Source: Nepenthes gracilis (lineage: Eukaryota > Streptophyta > Magnoliopsida > Caryophyllales > Nepenthaceae). From it: a DNA stretch of 64,000 bases. Where the stretch lies: positions 10,871,030 through 10,935,029 of the forward strand of contig BSYO01000030.1 of the NCBI GenBank assembly GCA_033239525.1, read 5' to 3'. This document shows positions 26,301 to 38,700 of the stretch, piece after piece. The number at the start of each line of letters is the position of its first letter. The first letter of the stretch is position 1. The notes below the pieces were generated by a model that worked only from the letters and a program-made list of their open reading frames with translations, made no database searches and was not told the DNA's origin. Position numbers and translations under genes: made by a program.

Positions 26301-29300
26301 ACACCACCTTGACTAATCTGCCTGTTGGTCATCTTAGGATTATTCTTGTCAACCGAAACCTTCACTAACTATCAGTTTGAACATTTGCTTCCTTTTACCA
26401 CAACTAAGGCACCTTTGGTAAGTTTTCAATTGAACTTTTCCAAATGACATGTAAAAGCCCTCCTCATTAAGGTTTTCAATTTGAATCACATTCAACCATA
26501 TATTTGAAGCATATTGCACACTCCTTAACACGAGCTTCGTTTCGTTAGTTGTCCGCAAGTTAACATCCCTGATGTCAACTACATTTGATGATCTATCATT
26601 ACTTATCTTTAATATCCCATAATGCCTAGACATATAGGATATGAAAAGGGACTTCCTCGATGTCGCATAGTGTGAGGAACCGTTATCCATCACCTAATAC
26701 ATCTCAAGACATGTAAAGCTCAATTTCATCCTCACGTAAACGACTAGAAGGTTTATGCATATAGCAACAGAGGTCCAATCATTTCCGTTATAATCCCTCC
26801 TCTCTTGTCATTTGCTACTACCCTCCTATTTCCTCTTGAAACAATCCCGCTTCATGTGGCTCTTACTGTCATGAAATTTAGACCAACCGTTGCTCCTCTC
26901 CGACTTACTACTTCGATCCATTGATCTCCCACGCCCCCAACCGCTAGTAGATATCATAACACTCAGCTCCCCCAAAACTTTATCACTTTTTTTCCACCTA
27001 AACTCATTCATAAGTTAAGAAACAATGATCTCACTAAGGCTAAACATATCCTTCCTAAACAGTGATATCATGACAATATGATCGTACAAAGTCGACAAAA
27101 AAGCCAGCAATACCAACATTTTGACCTATTTCTTGATCTTCTCATCAAGTGCTGACATATAAGTTAAAATCTGGTTGAACTTATCCAAATGTTTCTCAAA
27201 ACTTTCTACTTTCGAAAACTGAAAGTCATAGAACTTTTTTTCACACATATCATTGTTATCAAGGACTTGAACTTGTGACAGCCCTCAATCTTCATCCAAA
27301 CCTTTATTGGATCAAATAAGCTAATGACTTTTTAAAGAGCATTGTCCATAAAATATAATTTGATTAAACAACTAGTAAGATCCCTCATATCTTACCACTT
27401 CTTTCATCCTCTCCTATTTATCCTCATTATTCTATAGTACTTTTATTATTTTTTCTGGGGTCAAAATATTCTTCACTTTTTTTTATCAAGGAATAAAATT
27501 ATTTTACCAATTAAATTACTCAGTACAGAATAACAAACTCCTTGATGTTGACACTATTAAAATATAATTTTCACAACATCAAAAAACTTACTCTCTAATA
27601 CCACATGATAGCATTAGGCCAAAACTTGCACAACCGATGCAATAGAATAAACCCAAATCCTCTGTCAAATATTAACTATCAAATGCTTGGGTACAAAGAA
27701 AACAACATTGGACAATAATTTTTGTGGGAAACCCCAAAGAAAAAAAACACAGGATAAATTCTAAACAAATCGATTATAAAAGTAACCGGTTACAAAATAA
27801 TCCTCTCCGAAATCCCTTCATCACAACCTAAGGGAATAACCAATTAAATACAATCTCCAACACATTTAATGACCCAGAAGAGAAGATACACCAAAAGAAA
27901 TAAGTAGCCAAACAATAATATATCCTAAAAAACACCATAACATACCCAATCTTAACAAAGAATAGAACTCAAATCTAAATGCCAATCCTCTTCCTCTTCT
28001 TTCTCTATTCTCTCTCTATGTGTGATGCTTCTTGTGTTACAAAATAATTTCGGATACCCTAAAATCGTATCACGTGCGACTTTATAGCAATGTCAGTGCA
28101 TGAGTGTCCCTCAGGTGTATACCGTGCGCATACTCACTGGATAAACGACACACAAACGCTCCTCAAATGTATATGCAATCACAATCTTTCTAGACAAACC
28201 ATACACATGCGCCACTTAAGAGCACATCAGGTGCGATTCCTCTTAGAAAACAGAGCATATGCTCACTTTAGATACCCATCATGCACCACTCGGTTGAGTC
28301 TCGACCGATTCTCGACTGACCCTCACACAAACATTGCATGACCCTTCAATTTCCTTTATCAATTGGACAACTTTAGGACAAACATCGCACGACTTCTCCA
28401 ATCGAACGTTCCACACACGAACATTGTGCATCCTTCAAATAACATGTTTGTTATCAAACGTACAATTGAGAAATCCATAACCCAACAGATATGTTTGATA
28501 TCACAACCAACACAGACAAATATTTTTATCCATGCCCACGATACTTGGGATTATGTCTAGATTATATCTAGAATAGACAAACCAAAATTGTATATGACTC
28601 TTGTACTTCATCCAAACAGCGAATATGCACAAACCACACACAAGTCAATCCTTTCTTTCGGTTATTAGTATCCTTCAGTTTTTGTTACTAGATAAACCTA
28701 TTATTCGGCCTATCTGACCCGCATCTAATAACTTAACCTTTTGAAACAGATAGTTTCTTAATATGTTACTAAAACCTCTTTAGCCAAATAATCTAGAGAC
28801 CAATAAAACAAAATAGAGGCGAGTCAATTTTCTCTTCACGATGCATGTTAATGGGAATTTGCAAAAGGGAACATGCCAGAGGTATAAAACTTGCTATTAG
28901 GCTTTTCACCTGACAGCTCAAACTTAAAGAAAGACTAATTCCTCAACCACTCATTCATTGAAATTGCATCAAATTACCTGCCAACCAATGCCACGACTGA
29001 GGATAGAAGGTGGCAGAGGAGTTGCACTCGCATACCGTGACACAGCAATGAAAGAACCTGTGGACTGCAATATTAGCAAAAGCGAAGTGAGCTTGCTGGC
29101 AATCATTAACCACAACTGAAACATCTCCAGTACTTTTACAAATTTTTCCTTTGTTAAAGCCAAAGAGCAGCAACAGACACCAAGAGAATTGTACTAAAAA
29201 GGTAACAGCTAATTGACTAGTTAGACAACATCAGGCATTCAGTAAGAGAAATGCAGCTGCTGACGGAATTGCTGAGATAATGTTAGAAAAACAGGCTTTT

Positions 29301-32300
29301 AAGAATCACGGCTAGTGAAAATAACGACTAAAGGAGTGATTTCAATGTGCATTAAAATGTCACCTTCCTCGAGACAATATTTGCTCCTCACAAATGCAAA
29401 CAAGTTTGCACAAATCATTTTGGAACATAATGAAATCTTATTTGATTACGTTTTACACTAACAAAATAAAACCCGGAACTCTAATGAAATTAAGATTGAC
29501 GGGCTAAGATATTGCACTCTTGAGTTTACAGTTCCCTAGAATATATAGTATTATATTGTGCTTCATTCACTTGAATCTGACAATTTATGTCATTCACACA
29601 GACCAAAAAAAAAAGGCATCTGGAACAAAACTGTCTATTTAATCCAAAAGGAAGTTATGCTAGTTAAAGAATAAAAACAACGACAAAAATAACTTTCAAA
29701 TGCCTCATAAGCGCTACGTACGTATCAGATACTGTTAACAAATTTCAAATGTACATATAAAAGTGCCTAAAATGCACCCCATGTATGCATGTTTGCAGTT
29801 CACAAATATCATGGCATTACTAAAGACAATTTACATTGTTCCGAACATTTTAGCATATAAGTGCTTACGTGCCAATGTGGGACTTCAGCCAGCTTTATAA
29901 CATTAGAAAGTATATAACACATATAACGCATAGGATTCACAAAGGATCACCACATAGCAGAAAGGGTATGAAGTTCTCCTAGGAAATTTTCGTAAGTGTT
30001 GCAAGCACCACAAGTGATGGAGGAAAGTGTGAACTAGAAAAGTCAATCAGTCGAAAAATATTGCACTAAATTGAGTATAATAACGAGAGTAGGTTCATAT
30101 AGTCAATCTTATTTAATGGGATTTAAAACTCAATTGTTGTTTCTATTATGGGAACTAGAAAAGCCAAACAAGAAACAACTCGAAAGTTGCAAGAACGCAG
30201 CTGCAGTTGTTTATTGTTAGGAGAAGCAAGGGAGCACTGACCTCCACAAGAGCAACAAAAGAAGCAGCCATCATAGCAAAAGCTTCTCCAGCATCAAATG
30301 TAGGAGCTCCCCATTGAAACGGGTAAGGAACTCTTATCCTGCACGCAAATGTTCAATACACTGAAGATTTCAAAATCACTGCTTCCATTAAGAAAACCAT
30401 GTCAGAATTTTTTCATATAATATGGCACATATTTAATATGATTAAAAGTTAGAATCATGCATAATACAATTATAATTTTATTAGAGAAATTATTTCCTTT
30501 ATAAGTCGATTTTTTGATGGAAAGATAAACATTTAAGCAATTGGAGAATCAATTCTCTTCCTGTCTTATAAAAGATAATTTTGACCCATCACTTGATCAT
30601 TTGAAGGGAGCAATTTTCTGGGTCTTATTAAGGGGAAAACAATGCAAATAAAGAGCCCTTTGAGAAAATGATGTTTAGACCCGCTAATGCATGGAGGGGG
30701 TGAATATATATTTCTAGGTCAAAGTACAAATTAAAAATTGCAACTTCAATGTAAGTATATAAATCATGTATCTAGGCGTTTGAATATAAACAACACCATT
30801 CACATGCATATAATACAAAATAAATAGATGTAGAGAGAACACACAACACGGTGACAAGTGAAATTCTTGAGCAATACGTTCAGGGAGAAAACCTTTCAGA
30901 CAGAGTCACCAACTGAGATTTCATTATATAAGAAGAGCCAACCTACAAATCGATAAACAAACAAGATAGACCCCTTAATTGACTAACACCGAACACAACT
31001 ATCTAAGGCCCTCCATAGATTTGCAAACCTATAGCAGACTTGATAGCTTTTGGTTCCCATGAATGGATCTCCAGTTGACAAAATTCCTTCGGCCTCAAAC
31101 ATGACTGAAATCTATGTACGAGACACACGCTAGAAATCTGTAAGTTCATTGGCTAATCAAAGTAAGATTTAGAATAGGTAAGCGAAATCAAGTTATCTAA
31201 ACTCTCACTAACAACAAAGAAGGAAAATCTCTCAAGAAAGTGGTAGTTTTCTCAAAATTCAAAATTGCACTCTAAGGCTCTTAAAAGAAGGCTCTCTCTT
31301 GTTTTATTCAAATCTGTTGTGTATAATACCTGAGTGATAGGCCGAGCACTTAAAAAAAAAGGGAAAACCTCCGGTTAAAGTAGTTGAGCGAAGTGAAAAG
31401 CGGCAGATAGTCCAAAGGTTTGAATCAAAACATATAGTCTAAAATCATTTGTACGAAATATGCCAATGCCCAACAGATGGCAAAATCGACAAATCTCAAA
31501 TTCAAGTCTAAAATCCAAATTAAAATCAAAGTTCAATACAAATAAATGCAGAGATACAAATCATGCATCAAATTTGAGTTCAAATTATTTAAAAACTAGC
31601 CTGATGAAGGGCTATACATAATATTGGTAAGCTTAGGCAAAATCAAATGTAAATTAGGCCAACATGTATGGTTACCCATGTACTCTATACCCATGAGTAA
31701 GGTTACTCACTATTATTTGCCACTCGCAACTTTGGGTACAATTCTCAAGCTTGTCAGATATATTAGGGCGTCCGAATATATTCTAAAGTTAAATCAAATT
31801 ATCCAAATGGGAAGAGTCACTACTCCAAACCTTTTCTACTAGCGGAAAAAAATTTTCAAATAAAAAAATATCTCCCCGTCGGGAGCTGGCCAAAAGATCC
31901 AATATCCAAATCCAAATATAGTAACCACAACTTGACACGTGCATGTGAAATTTGGTGCACGGCCTATGCAAATTTGGTGCACATTTTCATTACACATACT
32001 AATATAAATATACACGGTGTCCAATAAATTTTTTGGATTTTCATAAAAATAGGAAATCTCAAAAATCATAAAACCCATATCCAAAACTCCCAAAATCAGA
32101 CAATGAACTATACATGCATGTCCAAAATAAATAGAGTAAGTGTATAAAAATACATGCATATTAGTAAAAATTTCAAACAATTTCCAAAATATATCAGATA
32201 TTAAATCAAACCAAAGAGGAGATTTACAGATAATTGCCTTGACCTCATAATTTGCAGATCTGAAGAAAGGATATCCCAAAACGCTCGAATCACGCGATGC

Positions 32301-32704
32301 TCCTCACTGCCGTGCGCTGCCCGTGCCTCACCTCGCCCTTTCTCTCGCTGCACGTCCTCTCTCTCTTGTGTCCTGTTCTGCCTCTCTCTTCACCGACAGC
32401 GTCTCCGGCACGGCGATGGCGGTGAGCACGGTGGCAACACCCAGCAACGGCAGCAGCTCGATTGATCTCCTCCTTCCCAACACACCACAGCACACAACGG
32501 AGTGTGGCTTCACCGAACTTCCATCTCCGGTGCCGATTCCTCCGGTGACAACGGTGGCAATGACCATTCACACACCGGCGCTCCCTCTTCTCCTCTCTTC
32601 TTCCCTCTCTCCTTCGAAACCCTCTCTCCTTGATAGCATTCTTATCCTGATTTTGATTTTCCATTCTTTTTTTTTTCTTTTTTTTTTCTTCTCCTTCGTT
32701 TTTC

Positions 32705-32765
<61 letters not shown>

Positions 32766-35700
32766 CATTATAATTATTATTATATATAATATATATATTT
32801 TTTCTATTTTAAATTTTCTTTTATTCCAAAATCAAATCGATATTCGGGCGATAACTCGAACGCACCTCGGGCGCCAACCTGACTGATCCAAATATCCGCC
32901 AAAATTTCTTAATATTTAATTAATTTCGTCACATCCAATTTACCCAAAATCACAATTAATATTAAATTAATTCGAATAAAAATCCAGAATATCACATACA
33001 AAGTATCACAAGCTCACAAATACATGACCAACAACCTTCCAAATACAAACAGAATTGCAACATGTTGGGTTCAGATACCCGGGGTCACTAAAAGGACTGG
33101 CGAGTGGGCGAGAGCTTAGCCCGAGAGGCCCAAGTTGTTAGTTAGCCCAAGACCGTGTAAGGTGAAATAAGCTCGAGGACATTCCATAATGGGCCCAAAA
33201 GCCTTTGGCAAGCCACTAATGCAGTTAACGACCGAGAGCCCTCTCATCCCGTCCGAGAACAAGCACAACATGACTTATAGTACGCGGACTCATCCCAAGG
33301 ATAATAAGGCCAGAAAGGGACGAGGACTCTCCCAGATGTCCGAGAATGCCAGCTCAGCTTCACAGTCACCAAAGGACACGCAACTCATGCGTCACGCCAC
33401 CACCAAACCTCAGAACATGCCCTGTCACTTCAAGACTGGCATTCCTGGCAAGGAGTGGCAGGTCAGGCGCCGTTGGAAGCTAACTCCCTGAACACGCCAG
33501 CGTGCCTGACACAGCATGGCTGTGTCAGGGGAGTAGGTGGCCGCCCTCCCCGTAGGCCCCAGTAGCCACGTGGGCATTTTCAACAACCCCATTTCTCTAT
33601 AAATACCTACCCACGCACACAAAGAAAGGGCCCCTTTTTGGGGGAGATCTGGGGGAACATGGAGGATTTTCTGGATCCCCTTCCTCACCAGTAAAAAGAT
33701 AAAAGAAGGAAAAAGAGGGTTTACTCCCCACTCTGTATTGTGTACACGACAAGTGATCAACTAGTGAAAACCCATTTCAGGCTCCAAGCCTCGTGGTTTT
33801 TCCTCCTCATTTTAAGGGGAGGTTTCCCACGTAAAAATCTGGTCTCATCTCTCTCTCTCTAATTCCAAACTCCAAATTTTTATGTTGCTCCGGACCTCGA
33901 AAACCGGAACGCAACACAACGGATTTTAACTTTGTTAGAGACATTTGTCTTATTGGCATATTCCGTGACCATATGTATTATTTTATTGATGTCGGGTTGT
34001 GGGTGGTCGGTTTAAAATTCATTAAAATTCATTGGTCCGCCCTCCACGCGCTCGAGCACCGATCGAGGACCGCCCGCTCGCTGGTGCCCGCTTGCCGCTC
34101 GAGCACATAATCGAGAATGGGGGCTGCTTGATGCGTGCTCGCTGGCGGCTCGAGCCTAAAAACAGAATGGGGGCCGCTTGATGCATGCTCGGCCGCTCGA
34201 GCCGAAATCCCCGAATGGGGGCGCTCGGCTGCGTGCTCGATCCGGCTCGGCGGCCTCGGGGTTTCCCACGAAACCCTACGGCCGCTCGCCCGCCTTCTCG
34301 AGCCCGCTCGGCGGCGGCCCAACGGCGATTTTTGAACGTTTTTGGCTCCTCTATAAATATTGGCTTATGTTTTTTCAAACCCTAAGGATTCAAAGCTGAA
34401 TATTTTCGTGCCTCCTTTGAGGAGAAAGGCTCTTGTGCTCCATTGTGATTGTTCCTTTTGAGAAAACCAAAAGCTACTGACTTTGAGCTCCATGTTCTAA
34501 AGGTTTTCTCTTTACTTTTTCTATTTCTTTCACCATTAAAGCTTTCATCCTTCTACCTTCGTTGGAGGCGTTGGTGCGTTGAAGAAGGAGATCCGTTCGT
34601 GATTGGCAATTCAAGTGGCACGAGAGGAAGATTGGCTTGAAGACCGGAAGGTGTCGGTTCCGTTCTTGTGAAGCGAAATCCAAGGAGTTCCTTGGTAGGG
34701 ATCACGTGTCGGAGTAAGTCGGCTAGGATAGCTGGGCGTCGTTACCACCCGTTTGTAAGTTGATTTTCATAGTGCATTGCTTCCCCGCCGTTGAAGCCGG
34801 AGTGTTTTTCTCGATACCGTGGGTATCGAGTTTTCACTTCGTCACCAAAAATCGGGTCTTTATTATTGTTGTTCATTATTATATATATGTTATGCATGCT
34901 TATTAATTCCGTTTACATCTAGAGTTAAATATCCCTTACGTGTATCGGATATTTAATTTAATTAATTTATTTTATTGCTTCCGCTATACTTGTAACGGGG
35001 TCGAAACACGGTAGCACCGAAACGTGCTTTTTCAAACTTGAATGAAACATCTCGAAAACAAACTTAAGATATAATACAATATCATGAAATTTGTCTATAC
35101 TAATGGCAAACCTATCACCCTTCAACATACAAATCTGTGCACTCTCATCAAGAAAGATAGAAAGGGAGAAGAGGAAGGAAATTGGGCTTCTTGTTCATTG
35201 AAAAAAGGAATAATCACTGCTTGAAATCTCTCATTATCAATTGCCAAGATCAAAAAGATGGACTCAGGTATGCCATTTACATGCCATTCAACAACATAAT
35301 TTGTGAAGTTACATAGTAATTCAATGATCCTAAGTATAATTTTAATCTCATAAAGTTTTACAAAATGCAGTTATATCAGGATAGGAAAAGTTTCACGACA
35401 AAATTCCTTGTGTGATTCCAAACAAACATCAAATTATGGAACAATTGCTACAGAGGGAGAGATAGAATCCTCACCAGGGGGCTGCACTTATAAGTCCGGC
35501 ACGATCCGTTCTACAACTCATCTGAGTAGTTAATGGCTTGTTCTTATAAGCGCCGCTGACTGTCAGTAGATGTGCATAAATCCAAACAATGGACACCGAG
35601 AATATAACAGCAAAGCGATCAAAAACATGCCTCTCGCTCTGCACTAAATGAGGAATGTACTACAAATACACATTCAAATACTAAAATTACTAAACATAAA

Positions 35701-38700
35701 AAAGAACAGAAATTGTAGTTCAGAAATCTTTGAAATGTGGAGCTGTAAATAACAAGAACTGCCGATACATATATCTTGGCAATGTCACCTGTGAAAAAAT
35801 GACTAGAACGATAAGCTGCGGCAGTCCTATCTCCACACACTTTGCAACCTGCCCATCCAGCACATGATCCACAAACATAATCCATACCATTATAATTGTT
35901 TTGCAAAACGATTTGCATATTGGAGAATCAACTGGTTGCTTTCAACTTTCTTCTTAGCTATAGATACAACTCTGCTGCATGGAATAATATCCAGGGAAAG
36001 AGCTAGCTGCTCTTTTGGCTCTTATAGGACTGTCCAAATCTGCCATAGATTATAGTTAAAAGGAACTAGTTGTTTGCCACCCTGTCTCACAAATTCGTTG
36101 TGTGGGAATCTCTTACTTCTTTTCTTGCATGATTTCACAGAGGTTTTGCGTCCTTTATATAACTGATAAGGTCATGAGCAGACCTATGGTGAGGGACATG
36201 GGCACTTTCTGGTAATTAAATTTTACTTTCTAATCACCGTCACTTACATTATTCTTGAACAAGTTTTTCTCATTTTGGGGTGTGGGGAGTTTTCAAGTAA
36301 AAGAGAAATTTCTGCATCTTAGTTTGTCTATGCGAAGTGTGACACTTGCAACACTTACCCCAGAGAAACCTAACTCATACAGACCAAATCCAGCCAGAGC
36401 TACCAAAGGAACAGCTGCCAGTGGACTTAGGAACCTGACGACAGCAGAACAGGTGTCAGAGAAATGAAATTCAGAACCTTTTCCAATAACAATCATAATA
36501 GAAGTCCCAGAGGTTGTGAAGCCTAGTCTAGCAACAACGAGCAAAAAACAGGCAGAAGGTTCAACTCAGCTAGAAATTTTGATAGGCTGAGATGTCAATA
36601 TCAATAGGCATAATTTGACAGAAAAACATAAGTAATCCCTCCAAGTTCCCAGAGTTATAAATTCATTATGGAACTGTCTGTTATAACTTAGTCAAATTCC
36701 CAGTGAATCTTCCAATTCCGGGAGATTTCACTCAATGCTGCCGCTGGAATATCTGAAAAATTGTTCATGTTTGGTTGAACAATTCAAATTCTTGGCAACT
36801 GAAATGACCTTTACCTAATAATTCCTACCATAAACTCCCCTGACACCAATATTTTTCAATTCATGACAAAATCACGATATAATACCATATCTGCACATAT
36901 CGATTAATATTTAAAATATCTACCGATATATCTCATATTGGAAGATAATTATCTAGTAGGTTCAATTTAGCAAATAAAAATTTTGTTGATGATATTTCCC
37001 AATACTTAGCTCCCGATATGATCAATACAGATACAATCATTACTGATACTAATAATTTCATCCACAATCCCTACTCAAGTGAATAATAACTTTTAATCAT
37101 ATTATTCAATTTCAATTTGAACTCAAATTTACAATTTTACGAAATCTCTCAGATGAAATTGAGTCATTTCCATTACATACAGCCTTGTAATAATATTTTT
37201 AATACGATTTTCTTCTGATAATAAAAAAATTATCAATTTAGCTGAGAAGGGAATAGAGCAAGTACCACCTCAAGGAATTTCAAATCCCACCCTTCCGAGT
37301 AATTCGAGGGGTGGGATCCAAAAGAACCCTTGGTGCAACCAAACATAGAACTGATAAATTCCTAAGAATTCAACAAATTCCTCATTTGTTTTCCCTCATA
37401 ACTGAAAAGGAAATCCCTATTTACTACAAAGAGTGTATAGTACTTTATATGCTATACGAAGGATCATCCTTATTGTTTTCTTCAGAGAGGGGGGGATGAC
37501 AAATCAGCACCACATTATCTTGCAAACACATGCAGTAAGGGCAGATCAAGAATTTTTTTTAGTGGGGTCAACAATTTTATAATTTTAATATTTTTAGAGA
37601 ATAAATTTAAAATAATTATTGTAGTATTTTTATAAAAAAATATTGAAATACGACTAATTTTATTAAAAAAAAAAAAGTCACATTGATTAATAAATAAATT
37701 TTATGAGGTTGATTAAAAATTTTAAGTGAGACCAATGAAAAATTTTAGTTTATCAATATATATATAATTTTTTATGTATATAAATTTCTTTTGAGTGGGG
37801 CCAATCCACCATACAGCCTACATTACCTACCAGATCGGCCATTATGTGTAGCTGTGAGGTGTTTAGTAACATTTAAAGATCCAAGATTCCTGGCAGATGT
37901 GGAAGTTCCAAGAAATTTTAAAAAAAATTTAAAATAATTGTTCTTATTTTTTAATAAAAAATATCAAAATTTGACTAATATTATAGTCATAGCGATCAAT
38001 AAATAAATTTTATAAAATTAATTAAAAATATCTAATTGGATCGATAAAAAAATTTTAGTTCAATTATTAATATTTTTATATCTAATTTTTTTATTATTTG
38101 TATATTTTTTTTGAGTTGGGTTAATTGCCGCCACATCCAATATACCATAACGGCCATTACTCGAAGTGGGGGTTTTACAAATGGTTGAGATCCAAGAATC
38201 CCGACAGATGCAGAAGAACCAAGGAAGGACCTGGGCATGCCGAATTCCCAATCTCCTAAACTTTCAAACTTTCCAAATACATGTGGCTTGGACACTTGTA
38301 AGGCTAATCCATATGAGATGGACTCCATCGAGACTTAAAAGTTTAAGCTAATGGGTCATGGACAAACACATATTTATAAGTCACTTCAACTTTTTATTTC
38401 TTTTATGGAATACCTTATCAGCACAGCTCATGCATGCTTCCAACAAAGGCACCTGACATGGCATACTACACAGCAAAGTAACCCTAACAAGATGGAAGGG
38501 ATTTAAGCAACCTGGTAACATTGCGCCAAAGACCACTGAATCCAATAACCATCTGAAGAGTAGACGCTACGATAAGGGAGCCCTGGATTCCTTGCATTAT
38601 TCTTAAAAATTTCTGCATAATGTAACACAGAATCATTTAAGCGGGATCAAATTGTCATGATTCTAAGATAACAAATAGCACCCAAATATTCAGGGATTCC

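Larger units (their letters stand above)
25178..28503 (-). mobile_element. Copia LTR retrotransposon, internally deleted (gag and protease traces only)
   Basis: Two related direct repeats, 25178-26093 and 27606-28503, flank only about 1.5 kb. Read on the minus strand, a tRNA-iMet-type primer site (TGGTATTAGAGAG, cf. TGGTATCAGAGC) follows the right LTR. A purine tract (CAAGGGAG) precedes the left one, so the element runs right to left, in the same sense as the NAT gene. Inside are a UBN2-type gag with stops, a damaged zinc knuckle and a protease start; integrase and RT are absent. The LTRs differ by eye at about one base in four to five, so the insertion is old. No matching 5-bp target duplication was seen. 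Confidence 0.85.
20327..28977 (-). other. NAT intron 9 (8,651 bp), a repeat nest
   Basis: Exon 9 ends …SRGIGWQ (donor GTAAT) and exon 10 starts GVGILFSGIFGTGNGSS (acceptor CTTAG), in frame. The intron carries, by window position: a 147-bp tandem duplication (20974-21262); a dispersed-repeat copy (21700-23500) with a 57-bp array; a 341-bp tandem duplication (23504-24185); an LTR-like element (24031-24988); a GATAT-repeat fragment; and a Copia element (25178-28503). The remaining few hundred bases next to exon 9 are ordinary AT-rich intron. No foreign intact gene was found. Confidence 0.85.
30339..35474 (-). other. NAT intron 7 (5,136 bp), with three adjoining repeats
   Basis: Exon 7 ends …GLISAAP-W (TG|G split, donor GTGAGG) and exon 8 opens IRVPYPFQWG (acceptor GTGCAG). 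In between lie a long dispersed repeat (about 31319-32996), a solo LTR (33063-33916) and an LTR-like repeat (33933-35008), almost end to end. The flanks (30339-31300 and 35010-35474) look like ordinary intron. The open frames at 32290-32886 and 34022-34399 belong to repeat sequence. Confidence 0.85.

Noticed and set aside
32290..32886. Open frames up to 187 aa including long poly-isoleucine
   Set aside because: They read a CT/GC-rich repeat block and an (ATT)n microsatellite; the poly-Ile tract is ATT read in frame.
34022..34399. Five overlapping open frames up to 118 aa
   Set aside because: All come from the GC-rich variable block of an LTR-like repeat.
35619..35918. 99-aa minus-strand open frame
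   Set aside because: Wrong frame across NAT exon 6 and intron 6; the real exon (35848-35789) reads VAKCVEIGLPQL in another frame.
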